The translations under genes and the position numbers were made by a program. This document shows, piece after piece, positions 33,621-42,836 of a DNA stretch of 50,476 nt. The notes under the pieces were generated by a model. The model was not told where the DNA came from, ran no database searches, and worked only from the letters and a program-made list of their open reading frames with translations. The stretch covers positions 1 through 50,476 of the forward strand of contig JAJDHD010000016.1 of the NCBI GenBank assembly GCA_030266015.1. The letters run 5' to 3'. This DNA comes from Christensenellaceae bacterium OttesenSCG-928-K19 (GTDB taxonomy: Bacteria; Bacillota; Clostridia; Christensenellales; Christensenellaceae). Each line of letters begins with the position of its first letter. The first letter of the stretch is position 1.

Positions 33621-34469
33621 ATGGATATACAATGGTATCCGGGGCACATGACAAAAGCGCGCCGGCAACTTGCGAAAAAACTGAAAATGATCGATATTGT
33701 GATTGAAGTGCTGGATGCGCGTGCGCCGAGAAGCTCGGTCAATCCGGATTTTGATGATTTGTTCGCGACCAAAAGCAGGTTTTATGTGTTGAATAAAGCA
33801 GATCTGGCGGATGAAAAGGTGACGAAACAGTGGATAAAATACTATAACTCCAAAGGAATCCCTGCCGTATCCTTTTCAGCAGCAGCTGGAAATACCGAGC
33901 AACTGAAAAAATCAATTATGGATAACGCAAAAGCGATTCTTCAAAAATATGAAAAAAAAGGCGTTAAAAAAACGCTGCGCGCACTTGTTGTTGGTATTCC
34001 AAATGTTGGAAAGTCCGCTATTTTAAACAGACTTGCCGGATCACGCAAAATGAAAGAAGGGAATAAGCCGGGCGTAACTAAAGCGTTGCAATGGGCGAAG
34101 ATAAGCGATAATCTTGAAATTATGGATTCGCCTGGGCTGTTGTGGCCAAAGTTTAAAGATGAAAAAACAGGTGCTGTTGTTGCACTGGTGGGCAGCATTA
34201 AACTGGATATACTGGATGAAGAGGCGTTGGCATTTTATTTGATTGGATTGTTAAAGGACAGTTCGCCGCAATTGTTGATACAACGGTATAAGCTGAAAGG
34301 GTTGAAAGAGGATGATTATGATATCCTGCTGGATATTGGAAGGCGGCGGGGGTTTCTGGTAAAGGGCGGGGAAGTGGATGTGGAGCGTGCCGCCAAAACA
34401 GTTCTGGATGAATTTAAAAATGGAAAAATGGGACGAATTTCACTTGAAGCGCCGCCGGGGGTAGTATGA
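33621..34469 (+). CDS. rbgA: Ribosome biogenesis GTPase RbgA
   Basis: Circularly permuted GTPase needed for late 50S assembly (YlqF). The 282-residue protein begins with the typical IQWYPGHMTKA. The G motifs appear in permuted order: NKAD near 54-57 (G4), GIPNVGKS near 124-131 (G1), then D-S-P-G (G3). AAGGA lies before the ATG. It begins a new transcription unit with rnhB, whose start overlaps the stop as ATGA (34466-34469). Confidence 0.96.
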   Translation: MDIQWYPGHMTKARRQLAKKLKMIDIVIEVLDARAPRSSVNPDFDDLFATKSRFYVLNKADLADEKVTKQWIKYYNSKGIPAVSFSAAAGNTEQLKKSIMDNAKAILQKYEKKGVKKTLRALVVGIPNVGKSAILNRLAGSRKMKEGNKPGVTKALQWAKISDNLEIMDSPGLLWPKFKDEKTGAVVALVGSIKLDILDEEALAFYLIGLLKDSSPQLLIQRYKLKGLKEDDYDILLDIGRRRGFLVKGGEVDVERAAKTVLDEFKNGKMGRISLEAPPGVV

Positions 34470-35101
34470 AGGAAACCAGAGAAGAAAAACTGAAAAGACG
34501 CCTGATGGAAATGACAGAATACGAGAAACCACATTGGGGTGCGGACGAGCATGTGGCGGGAATTGATGAGGCGGGGCGTGGTCCGCTGGCAGGGCCTGTG
34601 GTTGCCGCGTGTGTTGTTATGCCGCCAGACGACCTAATACTTGGTGTAGATGATTCGAAAAAAATTTCTGAGAAAAAGCGGGAAATGCTATATGACATTA
34701 TAACCGAAAAAGCGCTGGATTATGCTGTATGTATAATTGATGAGCGCGTGATAGATGAAATTAATATTTTGAATGCCGCGCGCCGTGCGTTTTTGGGTGC
34801 GTTGAATGGTCTGACGTTAACGCCACATCATGTATACACGGATGCCATGGAACTGGAGACCGATTTTCCATGCACTGCAGTGGTGAAGGGCGACGCGAAA
34901 ATTTATACTATTGCAGCTGCATCTATCATTGCCAAGGTAACACGGGACAGGATTATGGCTGAATTTGACAAGGAATACCCAGAATACCACTTTGCAAAGC
35001 ACAAAGGATATGGAACAAAAGCGCATTATGAAGCGTTAGAGAAGTATGGGGTGCTGCCCATACACAGGAAGACCTTTTTGAAAAAAATACTGGAGCGTTG
35101 A
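34466..35101 (+). CDS. rnhB: Ribonuclease HII
   Basis: Removes ribonucleotides from DNA and RNA from RNA-DNA hybrids. The 211-residue protein has GIDEAGRGPLAGP (32-44) with catalytic Asp34 and Glu35, DDSKK near 63-67, and a later Asp in the HVYTDAMELE region. The N-terminal 30 residues are a charged helix, common in Bacillota RnhB. It overlaps rbgA by four bases, and its stop shares a base with the start of yraN (TTGATGG, stop 35099-35101). Confidence 0.95.
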   Translation: MKETREEKLKRRLMEMTEYEKPHWGADEHVAGIDEAGRGPLAGPVVAACVVMPPDDLILGVDDSKKISEKKREMLYDIITEKALDYAVCIIDERVIDEINILNAARRAFLGALNGLTLTPHHVYTDAMELETDFPCTAVVKGDAKIYTIAAASIIAKVTRDRIMAEFDKEYPEYHFAKHKGYGTKAHYEALEKYGVLPIHRKTFLKKILER

Positions 35102-35454
35102 TGGACAGGAAAATGTTGGGCAGGCGGGGAGAAGAATTTACATGTAGTTATGCTGTGCAGGCTGGGATGAAGGTGCTGTGTAATAATTTCCATTGCCGCG
35201 CGGGAGAGATAGACATTATCGCACGGGATGGGGAAACGATAGTTTTTGTGGAGGTGAAAACCCGCAGTAACAAAAGCTATGGATCTGCGGCAGAAGCGGT
35301 TACACCGGCAAAGATCAGGAAAATAAAAGCTGCGGCTTTGGAATACATCACGCAAAACAACCTGCACGACAGCAATTTCAGGTTTGACGTAGCTGAAGTA
35401 TATAGCGGGTCAGACGGAATGAGTATTAACTATATCAGGAGTGCGTTTGAGTAA
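35101..35454 (+). CDS. yraN: YraN/UPF0102-family endonuclease-fold protein
   Basis: A 117-residue member of a widespread family with the restriction-endonuclease-like fold. It has GEIDIIA and FVEVKTR, the Asp and E-x-K residues of the nuclease core. The biological role is not settled; genes of this family commonly lie beside rnhB and comM, as here, which hints at DNA uptake or recombination. The ATG at 35101 has GGAG five bases upstream. Confidence 0.92.
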   Translation: MDRKMLGRRGEEFTCSYAVQAGMKVLCNNFHCRAGEIDIIARDGETIVFVEVKTRSNKSYGSAAEAVTPAKIRKIKAAALEYITQNNLHDSNFRFDVAEVYSGSDGMSINYIRSAFE

Positions 35455-35463
35455 CCGAAATTT

Positions 35464-38400
35464 ATGGAACAGCAGACAGAATTCATAGTTGTATTTGCGG
35501 TAATAGGAATCATATTCTTATTTGCGATTTATCAAATCCAGGCGCGCAGGGGATTGCAGAAAAGCTTGCAGCCGGAGCAGTCAACATGGGGTGTTTTCAT
35601 CCTGTTGGTTGCGGTTGCTGTAGGTATACGTATTGCTATTGCCTATGCCACGCCGGGCTATGAGTCGGATATGGGCTGTTTTCGTTCGTGGGCGGATATT
35701 GCGTATTCCAATGGATACGCTGAATTTTATAACGGTGACTATTTTGCAGATTATCCGCCATTATATATTTATGTGCTGTCTTTTCTTGGATGGATTCGTG
35801 ACATGGCGGGCATGGATCTCGGCGGGGCGGAGTATGGCCTGCTGATCAAAACACCGGCGCTTGTTACAGATATTTTTGTTGCGGTGGCAGTATACATCAT
35901 CGCAAAAAGAGAATTTGGCGGGAAAACAGGGCTGTTGCTATCTGCGTTGATTTTATTGAATCCGGCTGTGATGATGAATTCAGCTGTGTGGGGCCAGGTG
36001 GATGTTATTTTCACAGCAGTGATTTTGTTGGTACTATGGCTGCTTTACAAAGAAAAGCTGGTTTGGGCTGCGGCACTTTTTATGATAGCGTTTTTGCTGA
36101 AACCACAGGCAGTGTTGATTGCTCCTGTTTTGTTGTTTGTATTTATTCGCAACATAATTGCCTCGAAAGAAAAGCTGAAGGCATGGCTTGCGCTGGTGGT
36201 GTCTGCTGGGGTTATGGTGCTACTGTTCTTTGTTGTTCAGTTGCCGTTTGGCATAAACCAGGAGCCATTGTGGCTTGTGGATAGGATGATGGAAACAATG
36301 GGCCAATATCCATATGCCTCATTAAATTCCTTTAATTTGTTCAGTATGCTGGGCTTGAATTTTGTAGATGTTTCTTCTGTTTCGTGGTTTTCACTGCCAT
36401 TAAATGTCTGGGGTTATATCTTTATTGCGGCGGTTTGCGTCTATGTGCTTTGGTTGTATATCAAAAATCCCAAGAGGGAATTTTTGTTTGCGCTTGCCAG
36501 CCTTATTATTTTAGGGGTGTTTACATTTGGTCATGGGATGCACGAGCGTTATATTTTTCCTGTGCCTTTCCTGATGCTTATTGCATATATATTGATACGC
36601 GATAAACGCTTACTGTTCTGTACGGTATTGCTGTTTGGTGTGTTGCTGGCAAATCAGGTTGTTTCGCTTTATTATTATCAGGTGGTTATCCCACAAGGGC
36701 TAATGGTTGCCTGTTCTGCTGTTAGTGTGGGTATTTCTATTTATTCATTTTATGTTGCCACGAAGCTTGCCTTAGAGCCGCCGATAGTGCACCAGCCGCA
36801 GGCTGTGGAAAAAGAAGAGAAAGGCCATTTAATAAAACCAATGCAAATAAAAAAAGAAAAGATTATTTCAAAAAAAGACATGTTGCTGATGCTTATTATT
36901 ACAGTGGTTTATGCTTGTGTTGCGTATATAAACCTTGGATCCTTTGAAATTCCACAAACAAATGCAGTATTGCAAAATGGAATGCGCATTGAGTTTAGCG
37001 AGGTAGAGCACGTATCTAAAATCAAATATTATGCAGGGTATGGGAAGGGTGGCTTTGCACTTTATGCATCGGAAGACGGACAGGAATACCACAATGTGGG
37101 CCTCATAGCCGGTGAAGAGACGTTGTATGAGGTTGACCACGAAAAAGGTGATTTATATGCATGGGAAGAATATGACACTGATATTAGCGCCAAGTATATT
37201 GAGTTTTTAAAAGTGGAAGGCGACCTGCCTATTCATGAGTTTGCATTTTATAATGAGCAAGGAAACCTGATTGAGCAGGCAAATGTGACCTATGACGGCA
37301 AGCATATTGATGTTTATTTCGACGAGCAGTTGATTGTGCCGCAAGAACGCACTTATATGACAGATTTCTACTTTGACGAGATATACCATGTGCGCACGGC
37401 ATATGAGAATATACATGGCATTACGCCATACGAGGTGACACATCCGCCGCTTGGCAAGATACTGATATCAATTGGAATCAATTTGTTTGGCATGAACCCG
37501 TTTGGATGGCGGTTTATGGGGACGCTTGCGGGTGTTCTTATGCTGCCGATTATTTATATTCTAGCAAAAATGATATTGAAGAAAAGTAAATATGCTGCGT
37601 TTGCCGCGGTTTTGTTTGCGGTGGATTTTATGCATTTTGCGCAGACGAGGATTGCAACGATAGACAGCTTCAGTGTATTGTGGATTCTTTGCATGTTCAC
37701 CTGCATGTTTTGGTATGCCCAGACGAATTTTAATACGCAAAAAGTGGAAAAAACATTGCTGCCGTTGTTTTTGTGTGGATTGTTTTTTGGATTGGGTGCA
37801 GCGACAAAATGGCTGTGTATCTATGCAGGTATTGGACTTTTGGTGATTTTTTTGATTATGATGTATCGGCGGTACAAAGAATACGTTTATGCGAAGCAAA
37901 GCGGAGAATACCCACCATTGGTGGAGGCCTATAAACGAAAGCTGGGCATTACATTGCTTGCCTGTGTGGCGTTTTTCATACTGATTCCTTTGGCGATTTA
38001 CCTGCATTCTTATACACCGTATATGATGGTGACAGACGGCGGGGCATATACAGGACTGGGAGATATAGTGGCAAATCAGGATTATATGTTAAACTACCAC
38101 GCGTACCTCAATCCCGACCATGTCCATCCTTTCTCATCAAACTGGTATAGCTGGCCGGTGAATTACCGTCCAGTGTTGTTCTTTAGCAACCAGAATCAGG
38201 AGGCGGGCACAATTGCTACACTTTCGACCATGGGTAATCCGCTTATTTGGTGGACGGGCATTGTGGCGGTGGCCAGTTTGATTTATTTAACGGTTCGTAA
38301 TAAAAAGCACAGGAACTTTGGCTTGTTGTTTTTGGCGGTTGCTGCACTGTGTCAATATATGCCATGGTGGTTTATTTCGCGGGAAGTTTATATCTATCAC

Positions 38401-38613
38401 TACTTCGCCATTGTACCATTTTTAATATTGTTGATTGTATACTGGTTGAAAATCCTAGAAGAAAAATATCGCTATGGAAAGCAGTTTGGAGTTGTATTTG
38501 TAATTGTGTGCGCTGTTTTCTTTGTGCTGTTTTATCCGGTGATTACCGGTGTGCCCGCAGACGCAGGGTATGTGACCGGGTTGAGGTGGCTTGGCACCTG
38601 GCCGTTTTATTAA
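35464..38613 (+). CDS. Tandem GT-C glycosyltransferase fusion (Gpi18-like plus PMT/GT39-like)
   Basis: A 1049-residue membrane protein in three parts. Residues 1-440 hold about ten membrane segments with an early acidic loop (YESDMGCFRSW) and YADYPP-like DYPPLYIYVL, as in Gpi18-like mannosyltransferases. Residues 490-630 are not membrane-like: strand-rich, with KIKYYAGYGKG, YASEDGQEY and KYIEFLKVEGD, resembling a discoidin/carbohydrate-binding jelly roll. Residues 630-1049 begin with DFYFDEIYHVRTAYE and THPPLGK, the hallmark loop of protein O-mannosyltransferase (GT39/PMT), followed by about ten membrane segments. Both halves would use polyprenyl-phosphate sugars to glycosylate something outside the membrane. 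No clear ribosome site precedes the ATG. The stop overlaps the comM stop on the other strand. The acceptor and sugar are unknown. Confidence 0.82.
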   Translation: MEQQTEFIVVFAVIGIIFLFAIYQIQARRGLQKSLQPEQSTWGVFILLVAVAVGIRIAIAYATPGYESDMGCFRSWADIAYSNGYAEFYNGDYFADYPPLYIYVLSFLGWIRDMAGMDLGGAEYGLLIKTPALVTDIFVAVAVYIIAKREFGGKTGLLLSALILLNPAVMMNSAVWGQVDVIFTAVILLVLWLLYKEKLVWAAALFMIAFLLKPQAVLIAPVLLFVFIRNIIASKEKLKAWLALVVSAGVMVLLFFVVQLPFGINQEPLWLVDRMMETMGQYPYASLNSFNLFSMLGLNFVDVSSVSWFSLPLNVWGYIFIAAVCVYVLWLYIKNPKREFLFALASLIILGVFTFGHGMHERYIFPVPFLMLIAYILIRDKRLLFCTVLLFGVLLANQVVSLYYYQVVIPQGLMVACSAVSVGISIYSFYVATKLALEPPIVHQPQAVEKEEKGHLIKPMQIKKEKIISKKDMLLMLIITVVYACVAYINLGSFEIPQTNAVLQNGMRIEFSEVEHVSKIKYYAGYGKGGFALYASEDGQEYHNVGLIAGEETLYEVDHEKGDLYAWEEYDTDISAKYIEFLKVEGDLPIHEFAFYNEQGNLIEQANVTYDGKHIDVYFDEQLIVPQERTYMTDFYFDEIYHVRTAYENIHGITPYEVTHPPLGKILISIGINLFGMNPFGWRFMGTLAGVLMLPIIYILAKMILKKSKYAAFAAVLFAVDFMHFAQTRIATIDSFSVLWILCMFTCMFWYAQTNFNTQKVEKTLLPLFLCGLFFGLGAATKWLCIYAGIGLLVIFLIMMYRRYKEYVYAKQSGEYPPLVEAYKRKLGITLLACVAFFILIPLAIYLHSYTPYMMVTDGGAYTGLGDIVANQDYMLNYHAYLNPDHVHPFSSNWYSWPVNYRPVLFFSNQNQEAGTIATLSTMGNPLIWWTGIVAVASLIYLTVRNKKHRNFGLLFLAVAALCQYMPWWFISREVYIYHYFAIVPFLILLIVYWLKILEEKYRYGKQFGVVFVIVCAVFFVLFYPVITGVPADAGYVTGLRWLGTWPFY

Positions 38614-40151
38614 TCGTAGCTGTTAGACCAATATTTTCTGTCAAGTGAACGGTATTGAATTGCCTCCGCTATATGCGGCGCAAGCACCTCGCGACTGGAG
38701 TCTAGATCGGCGATGGTGCGTGCTGTCAGCAAAACACGGGTATAGGATCGTGCGCTCATCTTCATTTTTTCATAAGCGCTTTTTAGTAGCTGCTCCGCCG
38801 CTGGGTGGATAGGGCAGAATTCTTTCAGTTGGGCTGAATTAAGCTGGGCATTGCAGTATTTACCTATGCTCTTATAGCGCTCCAATTGTATATTGCGCGC
38901 ACTGTTAATGCGCGACCGCACCTGTGCAGAAGTTTCCTGCTGCTCGGTGGAATGCAGTTCGTTGTAGTGGATCCGGCCCATCTCCACGTGGATGTCCATC
39001 CTGTCTAGTAATGGCCCAGAGATTTTGGAAAGATAGCGGTTAATTTGGGGTTGGGAACAGCGGCATTCCGTATCTGAACCAAAGTTGCCGCATGGGCAGG
39101 GGTTCATGGACGCCACAAACATAAAATCGGCGGGATAACTCACTTTGTTGTTGGCACGGGAAACGGATACTGTTCCATCCTCCAGTGGCTGGCGCAATGC
39201 TTCCAAAACATTGCGGTCAAACTCCGGAAGTTCGTCAAAATAGAGTACGCCACGGTGTGCAAGGCTGATCTCGCCGGGCACGCATTTTTGTCCGCCGCCG
39301 ATGATTGCGGCAGAAGACGCAGTGTGGTGTGGGCAGCGGAATGGACGAATTCCAGCAAGATCGCCGCCTTGCTTTGTCTCGCCTGCCGCGGAATGAATTT
39401 GTGTTACTTCCAGAGCCTCTTCAAATGTAAAATCCGGTAAAATGCCAGGGAGTGCTTTGGCAAGCATACTTTTGCCGGAACCAGGGCTGCCAATCAGCAA
39501 TATATTATGACCGCCTGCTGCCGCAATTTCCATGGCACGCTTGGCTTTTTCCTGTCCGCGAATATCCGCAAGGTCAACTGCGGCGTCTGCGGGAATCCCT
39601 TTGTATTCCCATGGCGTAGGATAAACAATATCTGGTTGCTCCTCCTTGTTTAAAATGGAGGCCAGCTCTTTTAAATGCTTCACTGGTAATATTTTTATAT
39701 CCTCTATATTCTGGATCTCCCGCATATTGTCATGTGGAACTACCATAAAGTTAAAGCCACGCTTGCGCGCGTCAATAACCATAGGCAAAAGGCCGGCAAC
39801 TGGCCGTACATCTCCATTCAGCGAAAGCTCTCCGAAAATTGTCATATATTTGAGCAACTCGCCATTTATCTGTTCACTGGCGACAAGCAGGCCGATTGCA
39901 ATGGCAAGGTCATAGATTGGCCCTTCCTTGCGCTGGTCGGCCGGGGCAAGGTTGATTGTGATTTTTTTTGCAGGATATTCATAACCGGAGTTTTTAATGG
40001 CAGAGCGTACACGTTCTTTTGATTCTTTTACGGAAGCATCGGGAAGTCCACAAATCTCATAGGAAGGAAGTCCGTTGTAGACGTCAGCTTCTACAAGCAC
40101 AGGATACCCTTCTATTCCATTAAGACCGTAGCTTAAAACCTTTGCAAGCAT
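38610..40151 (-). CDS. comM: ComM/YifB-family Mg-chelatase-like AAA+ ATPase
   Basis: In naturally competent bacteria ComM is a hexameric helicase that extends branch migration during transformation; in other species the role is less clear. The 513-residue protein has the N-terminal ChlI-like domain (1-170, GLPDASVKESKERVR), Walker A GSPGSGKS (221-228), Walker B YFDELPEF, a CPCG and CRC cysteine pair near 350-360, and the C-terminal Mg-chelatase domain. AGGGAG precedes the ATG. It is transcribed against its neighbours and its stop overlaps the last bases of the upstream glycosyltransferase gene. A promoter lies at 40209-40237. Confidence 0.94.
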   Translation of the reverse strand: MLAKVLSYGLNGIEGYPVLVEADVYNGLPSYEICGLPDASVKESKERVRSAIKNSGYEYPAKKITINLAPADQRKEGPIYDLAIAIGLLVASEQINGELLKYMTIFGELSLNGDVRPVAGLLPMVIDARKRGFNFMVVPHDNMREIQNIEDIKILPVKHLKELASILNKEEQPDIVYPTPWEYKGIPADAAVDLADIRGQEKAKRAMEIAAAGGHNILLIGSPGSGKSMLAKALPGILPDFTFEEALEVTQIHSAAGETKQGGDLAGIRPFRCPHHTASSAAIIGGGQKCVPGEISLAHRGVLYFDELPEFDRNVLEALRQPLEDGTVSVSRANNKVSYPADFMFVASMNPCPCGNFGSDTECRCSQPQINRYLSKISGPLLDRMDIHVEMGRIHYNELHSTEQQETSAQVRSRINSARNIQLERYKSIGKYCNAQLNSAQLKEFCPIHPAAEQLLKSAYEKMKMSARSYTRVLLTARTIADLDSSREVLAPHIAEAIQYRSLDRKYWSNSYD

Positions 40152-40208
40152 GTGCCGCTCCCTGTTGATTCTGTCAAAAATAAGTGATTCGCTTGGAACT
40201 ATAAATTA

Positions 40209-40237
40209 ATTATGGAGAAGGATTTCGTTTCTGTCAA
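40209..40237 (-). promoter_or_regulatory. Sigma-A promoter for comM
   Basis: On the - strand, TTGACA (40237-40232) and CATAAT (40214-40209) are 17 bases apart. The start is about 50 bases before the comM ATG. A second TTGACAGAA copy lies at 40177-40169, too near the gene to be a -35. Confidence 0.75.
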
Positions 40238-40267
40238 GCACGCCCATAATGTTTACGTTTTCTTAAA

Positions 40268-40296
40268 TTGATAAAAGTGTGGAAATATGATAAAAT
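40268..40296 (+). promoter_or_regulatory. Sigma-A promoter for polA
   Basis: TTGATA (40268-40273) and TAAAAT (40291-40296), 17-base spacer, with TGA before the -10 as an extended element. It diverges from the comM promoter in the same 180-base gap and leaves a leader of about 29 bases. Confidence 0.75.
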
Positions 40297-40331
40297 TAAT
40301 AGGCTTATGCATAGCAAAAGGAGAGAAGCGT

Positions 40332-42836
40332 ATGACTGAAGGCACCTTGTTGGCGATAGACGGAAACAGCCTAATGCACAGGGCATATTGGGCGTTGCCT
40401 CAAATGAGTGATGTGGAAGGCAGGCCGGTTAACGCGGTATACGGTTTTTTCAATATGCTATTTAACATTGTAGACGAATATAAACCAACCCATATTGCTG
40501 TGGCGTTTGACATGCACGAGAAGACGTTTCGCCATAAGCAATATGCGGAATATAAAGCAGGACGGCAAAAGACACCTGAAGATTTAAATGAGCAATTTGG
40601 CATTCTAAAAGACGCGCTTACCATGGTTGGTATCCGTTATGTGGAAAAAGCAGGCTATGAAGCGGACGACATATTGGGAACACTTGTAAAAAATGCAGAA
40701 ATGCAAGCTTATATCTTTACCGGGGACAAGGATGAACTGCAACTGATCTCGGATACGACATGCGTGGTGCTTACCAAAAAAGGCGTGAGTGAAACGGCAT
40801 TGATGACAGAGCAGGCGCTTAAGGATGAGAAGGGGATTACGCCACAGCAGGTTACAGACCTGAAAGGGCTGATGGGCGACGCTTCCGATAACATTCCGGG
40901 TGTGGCAGGGGTAGGGGAAAAGACAGCCTTAAAGCTGCTCCATGAATATGACACGGTAGAAAACCTTTATAACAATTTAGAACAACTGCCCAAAAACAAA
41001 CTGTTGGAAAAGCTGCAAAACGGCAGGGAATCTGCGTTTCAATCAAAAGAACTTGCGACAATTTATACAGATGTGCCGTTGGAAGAGAAAATGACTGATT
41101 TTTCTTTTGGCGGATTTGAGTCGGATAAGCTAGAGTCAATGTTCCATAAATACGGTTTCCGTAATTTTATGAAGCGTTTTTCCCTGAGCACGGAAGCGAG
41201 AAAGACGACTGAGTCAAGAGAAATCCATCCGGAAGAAGTGGACATTTTTGATGACGCGGTCGAAGTAGCATTTTTGTTGCTGGACAATAGAATATCTATC
41301 GCAATCGATGGCGATACAGAATATTTCATTCCGCTTAAAATGAATTTGCTGGACGAGGGATATGATCTTGCGGAAGGATTGCGCGCGTTAAAGATGTTTT
41401 TGAAGGGCAAGCGCTTAGTAACACATGACGTAAAGGCATTTATGCACAATTATCCTGATTTTGAAGTTTATGATTTTCATGATGTTATGCTGACAGATTG
41501 GGTTTTAAGCCCGTCACACTCGAAATATGACTTGTCGAGCATGATGAAGCGCGCGGACATGGAGATGAACGCGGCTTGCCTGTTCTCGTTATATGAAAAA
41601 CAGCAAGATGAAATAGAGAAAAACGAGCTGGAGTTTATACTATACGATGTTGAGTTTCCTTTGTTGAAAGTTCTTTTTTGCATGGAAGAAAACGGCTTTT
41701 GCGTCAGTCGCGATGAGTTGGCAGCTCTTGGTGAAAAATATAATTTACAGATAAAAAAATTAACACAGAATATATACGAATTGGCCGGTATGGAGTTTAA
41801 CATCAGCTCAACCAAGCAGCTTGCAGAGGTTTTGTTTGAGCGGCTTGAATTGCCGGTGATAAAGAAAACAAAAACAGGATATTCCACCGATGTGGAGGTT
41901 TTGGAAAAACTGGAAGGCAAGCACCCCATCATCGGTTACATAATGGAATACCGCACGCTGACAAAGCTAAAGGGAACGTATATTGACGGGCTTTTAACGT
42001 TGATAAAGGATGGGTATATCCACACGACCTTCCTGCAAACGGCGACAGCGACGGGCAGGCTATCCAGCGTGGAGCCGAATCTGCAGAACATTCCCATAAA
42101 ATCCGCTATGGCAGATGAAATTCGCGAGGCATTTGTTGCGCCGGATAAGGCTGTTATTGTTTCGGCGGATTATTCGCAAATAGAACTGCGCATTCTGGCA
42201 CATATGGCGGATGATGAAAACCTGAAACAAGCGTTTTGGGATAATGAAGATATCCATGCGCGCACGGCGGCGGAGATATTAGATAAAGACATTGATGATG
42301 TTACAAAAGCAGAACGCGCACATGCCAAGGCTGTAAATTTTGGTATCGTATACGGTATAAGCGACTTTGGACTAGCCAGGAACACGGTGCTTTCCCGCAA
42401 GCAGGCGGCGTTGTATATTGATCGTTATCTGGAAGAATTTGCCGGAGTGCGGCGGTATATGGAAGATATTAAAGAGGAAGCGCACAGGCAAGGATTTGTG
42501 CGCACGATGTTTGGCAGGATTCGCTATATTCCGGAGCTTACCTCTGGTAATTATAATATACGCTCTGCGGGTGAGCGGGCAGCACTTAATACCCCCATAC
42601 AAGGGACGGCTGCGGATATCATAAAAATTGCGATGAATAAGGTTGCGGAAAAGTTGAATGGTATGACATCGAAGCTTGTGCTGCAGGTTCACGATGAGTT
42701 GATTGTATATGCTGATGCAGAAGAAGCGGATGATGTGAAGACATTGCTGAAGGAATGCATGGAAGGTGCGGCGCAGCTTTCTGTGCCGCTTGTGGCAAAT
42801 GTGGCCAGTGGCAAGAACTGGCTGGAGGCGAAATGA
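40332..42836 (+). CDS. polA: DNA polymerase I
   Basis: Repair and Okazaki-fragment polymerase with a 5' nuclease domain. With the ATG at 40332 (AAGGAG 8 bases upstream) the protein is 834 residues. The 5'-3' exonuclease part (1-290) carries AIDGNSLMHRA, EADDILGT and the DASDNIPGV segment. The 3'-5' exonuclease region (about 300-460) has lost the first catalytic motif: where D-x-E is expected the sequence reads FLLLDNRIS, so proofreading is probably absent. Polymerase motifs A (VSADYSQIELR, near 608-618), B (KAVNFGIVYG, near 666-675) and C (QVHDELI, near 788-794) are intact. It is coupled to coaE by ATGA. Confidence 0.96.
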   Translation: MTEGTLLAIDGNSLMHRAYWALPQMSDVEGRPVNAVYGFFNMLFNIVDEYKPTHIAVAFDMHEKTFRHKQYAEYKAGRQKTPEDLNEQFGILKDALTMVGIRYVEKAGYEADDILGTLVKNAEMQAYIFTGDKDELQLISDTTCVVLTKKGVSETALMTEQALKDEKGITPQQVTDLKGLMGDASDNIPGVAGVGEKTALKLLHEYDTVENLYNNLEQLPKNKLLEKLQNGRESAFQSKELATIYTDVPLEEKMTDFSFGGFESDKLESMFHKYGFRNFMKRFSLSTEARKTTESREIHPEEVDIFDDAVEVAFLLLDNRISIAIDGDTEYFIPLKMNLLDEGYDLAEGLRALKMFLKGKRLVTHDVKAFMHNYPDFEVYDFHDVMLTDWVLSPSHSKYDLSSMMKRADMEMNAACLFSLYEKQQDEIEKNELEFILYDVEFPLLKVLFCMEENGFCVSRDELAALGEKYNLQIKKLTQNIYELAGMEFNISSTKQLAEVLFERLELPVIKKTKTGYSTDVEVLEKLEGKHPIIGYIMEYRTLTKLKGTYIDGLLTLIKDGYIHTTFLQTATATGRLSSVEPNLQNIPIKSAMADEIREAFVAPDKAVIVSADYSQIELRILAHMADDENLKQAFWDNEDIHARTAAEILDKDIDDVTKAERAHAKAVNFGIVYGISDFGLARNTVLSRKQAALYIDRYLEEFAGVRRYMEDIKEEAHRQGFVRTMFGRIRYIPELTSGNYNIRSAGERAALNTPIQGTAADIIKIAMNKVAEKLNGMTSKLVLQVHDELIVYADAEEADDVKTLLKECMEGAAQLSVPLVANVASGKNWLEAK

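Noticed and set aside
40169-40237. Repeated TTGACAGAA (- strand) as an operator pair or second comM promoter
   Set aside because: The copy nearer the gene is too close to the ATG for a -35 with a -10, and two copies of a 9-mer in A/T-rich DNA are weak evidence.
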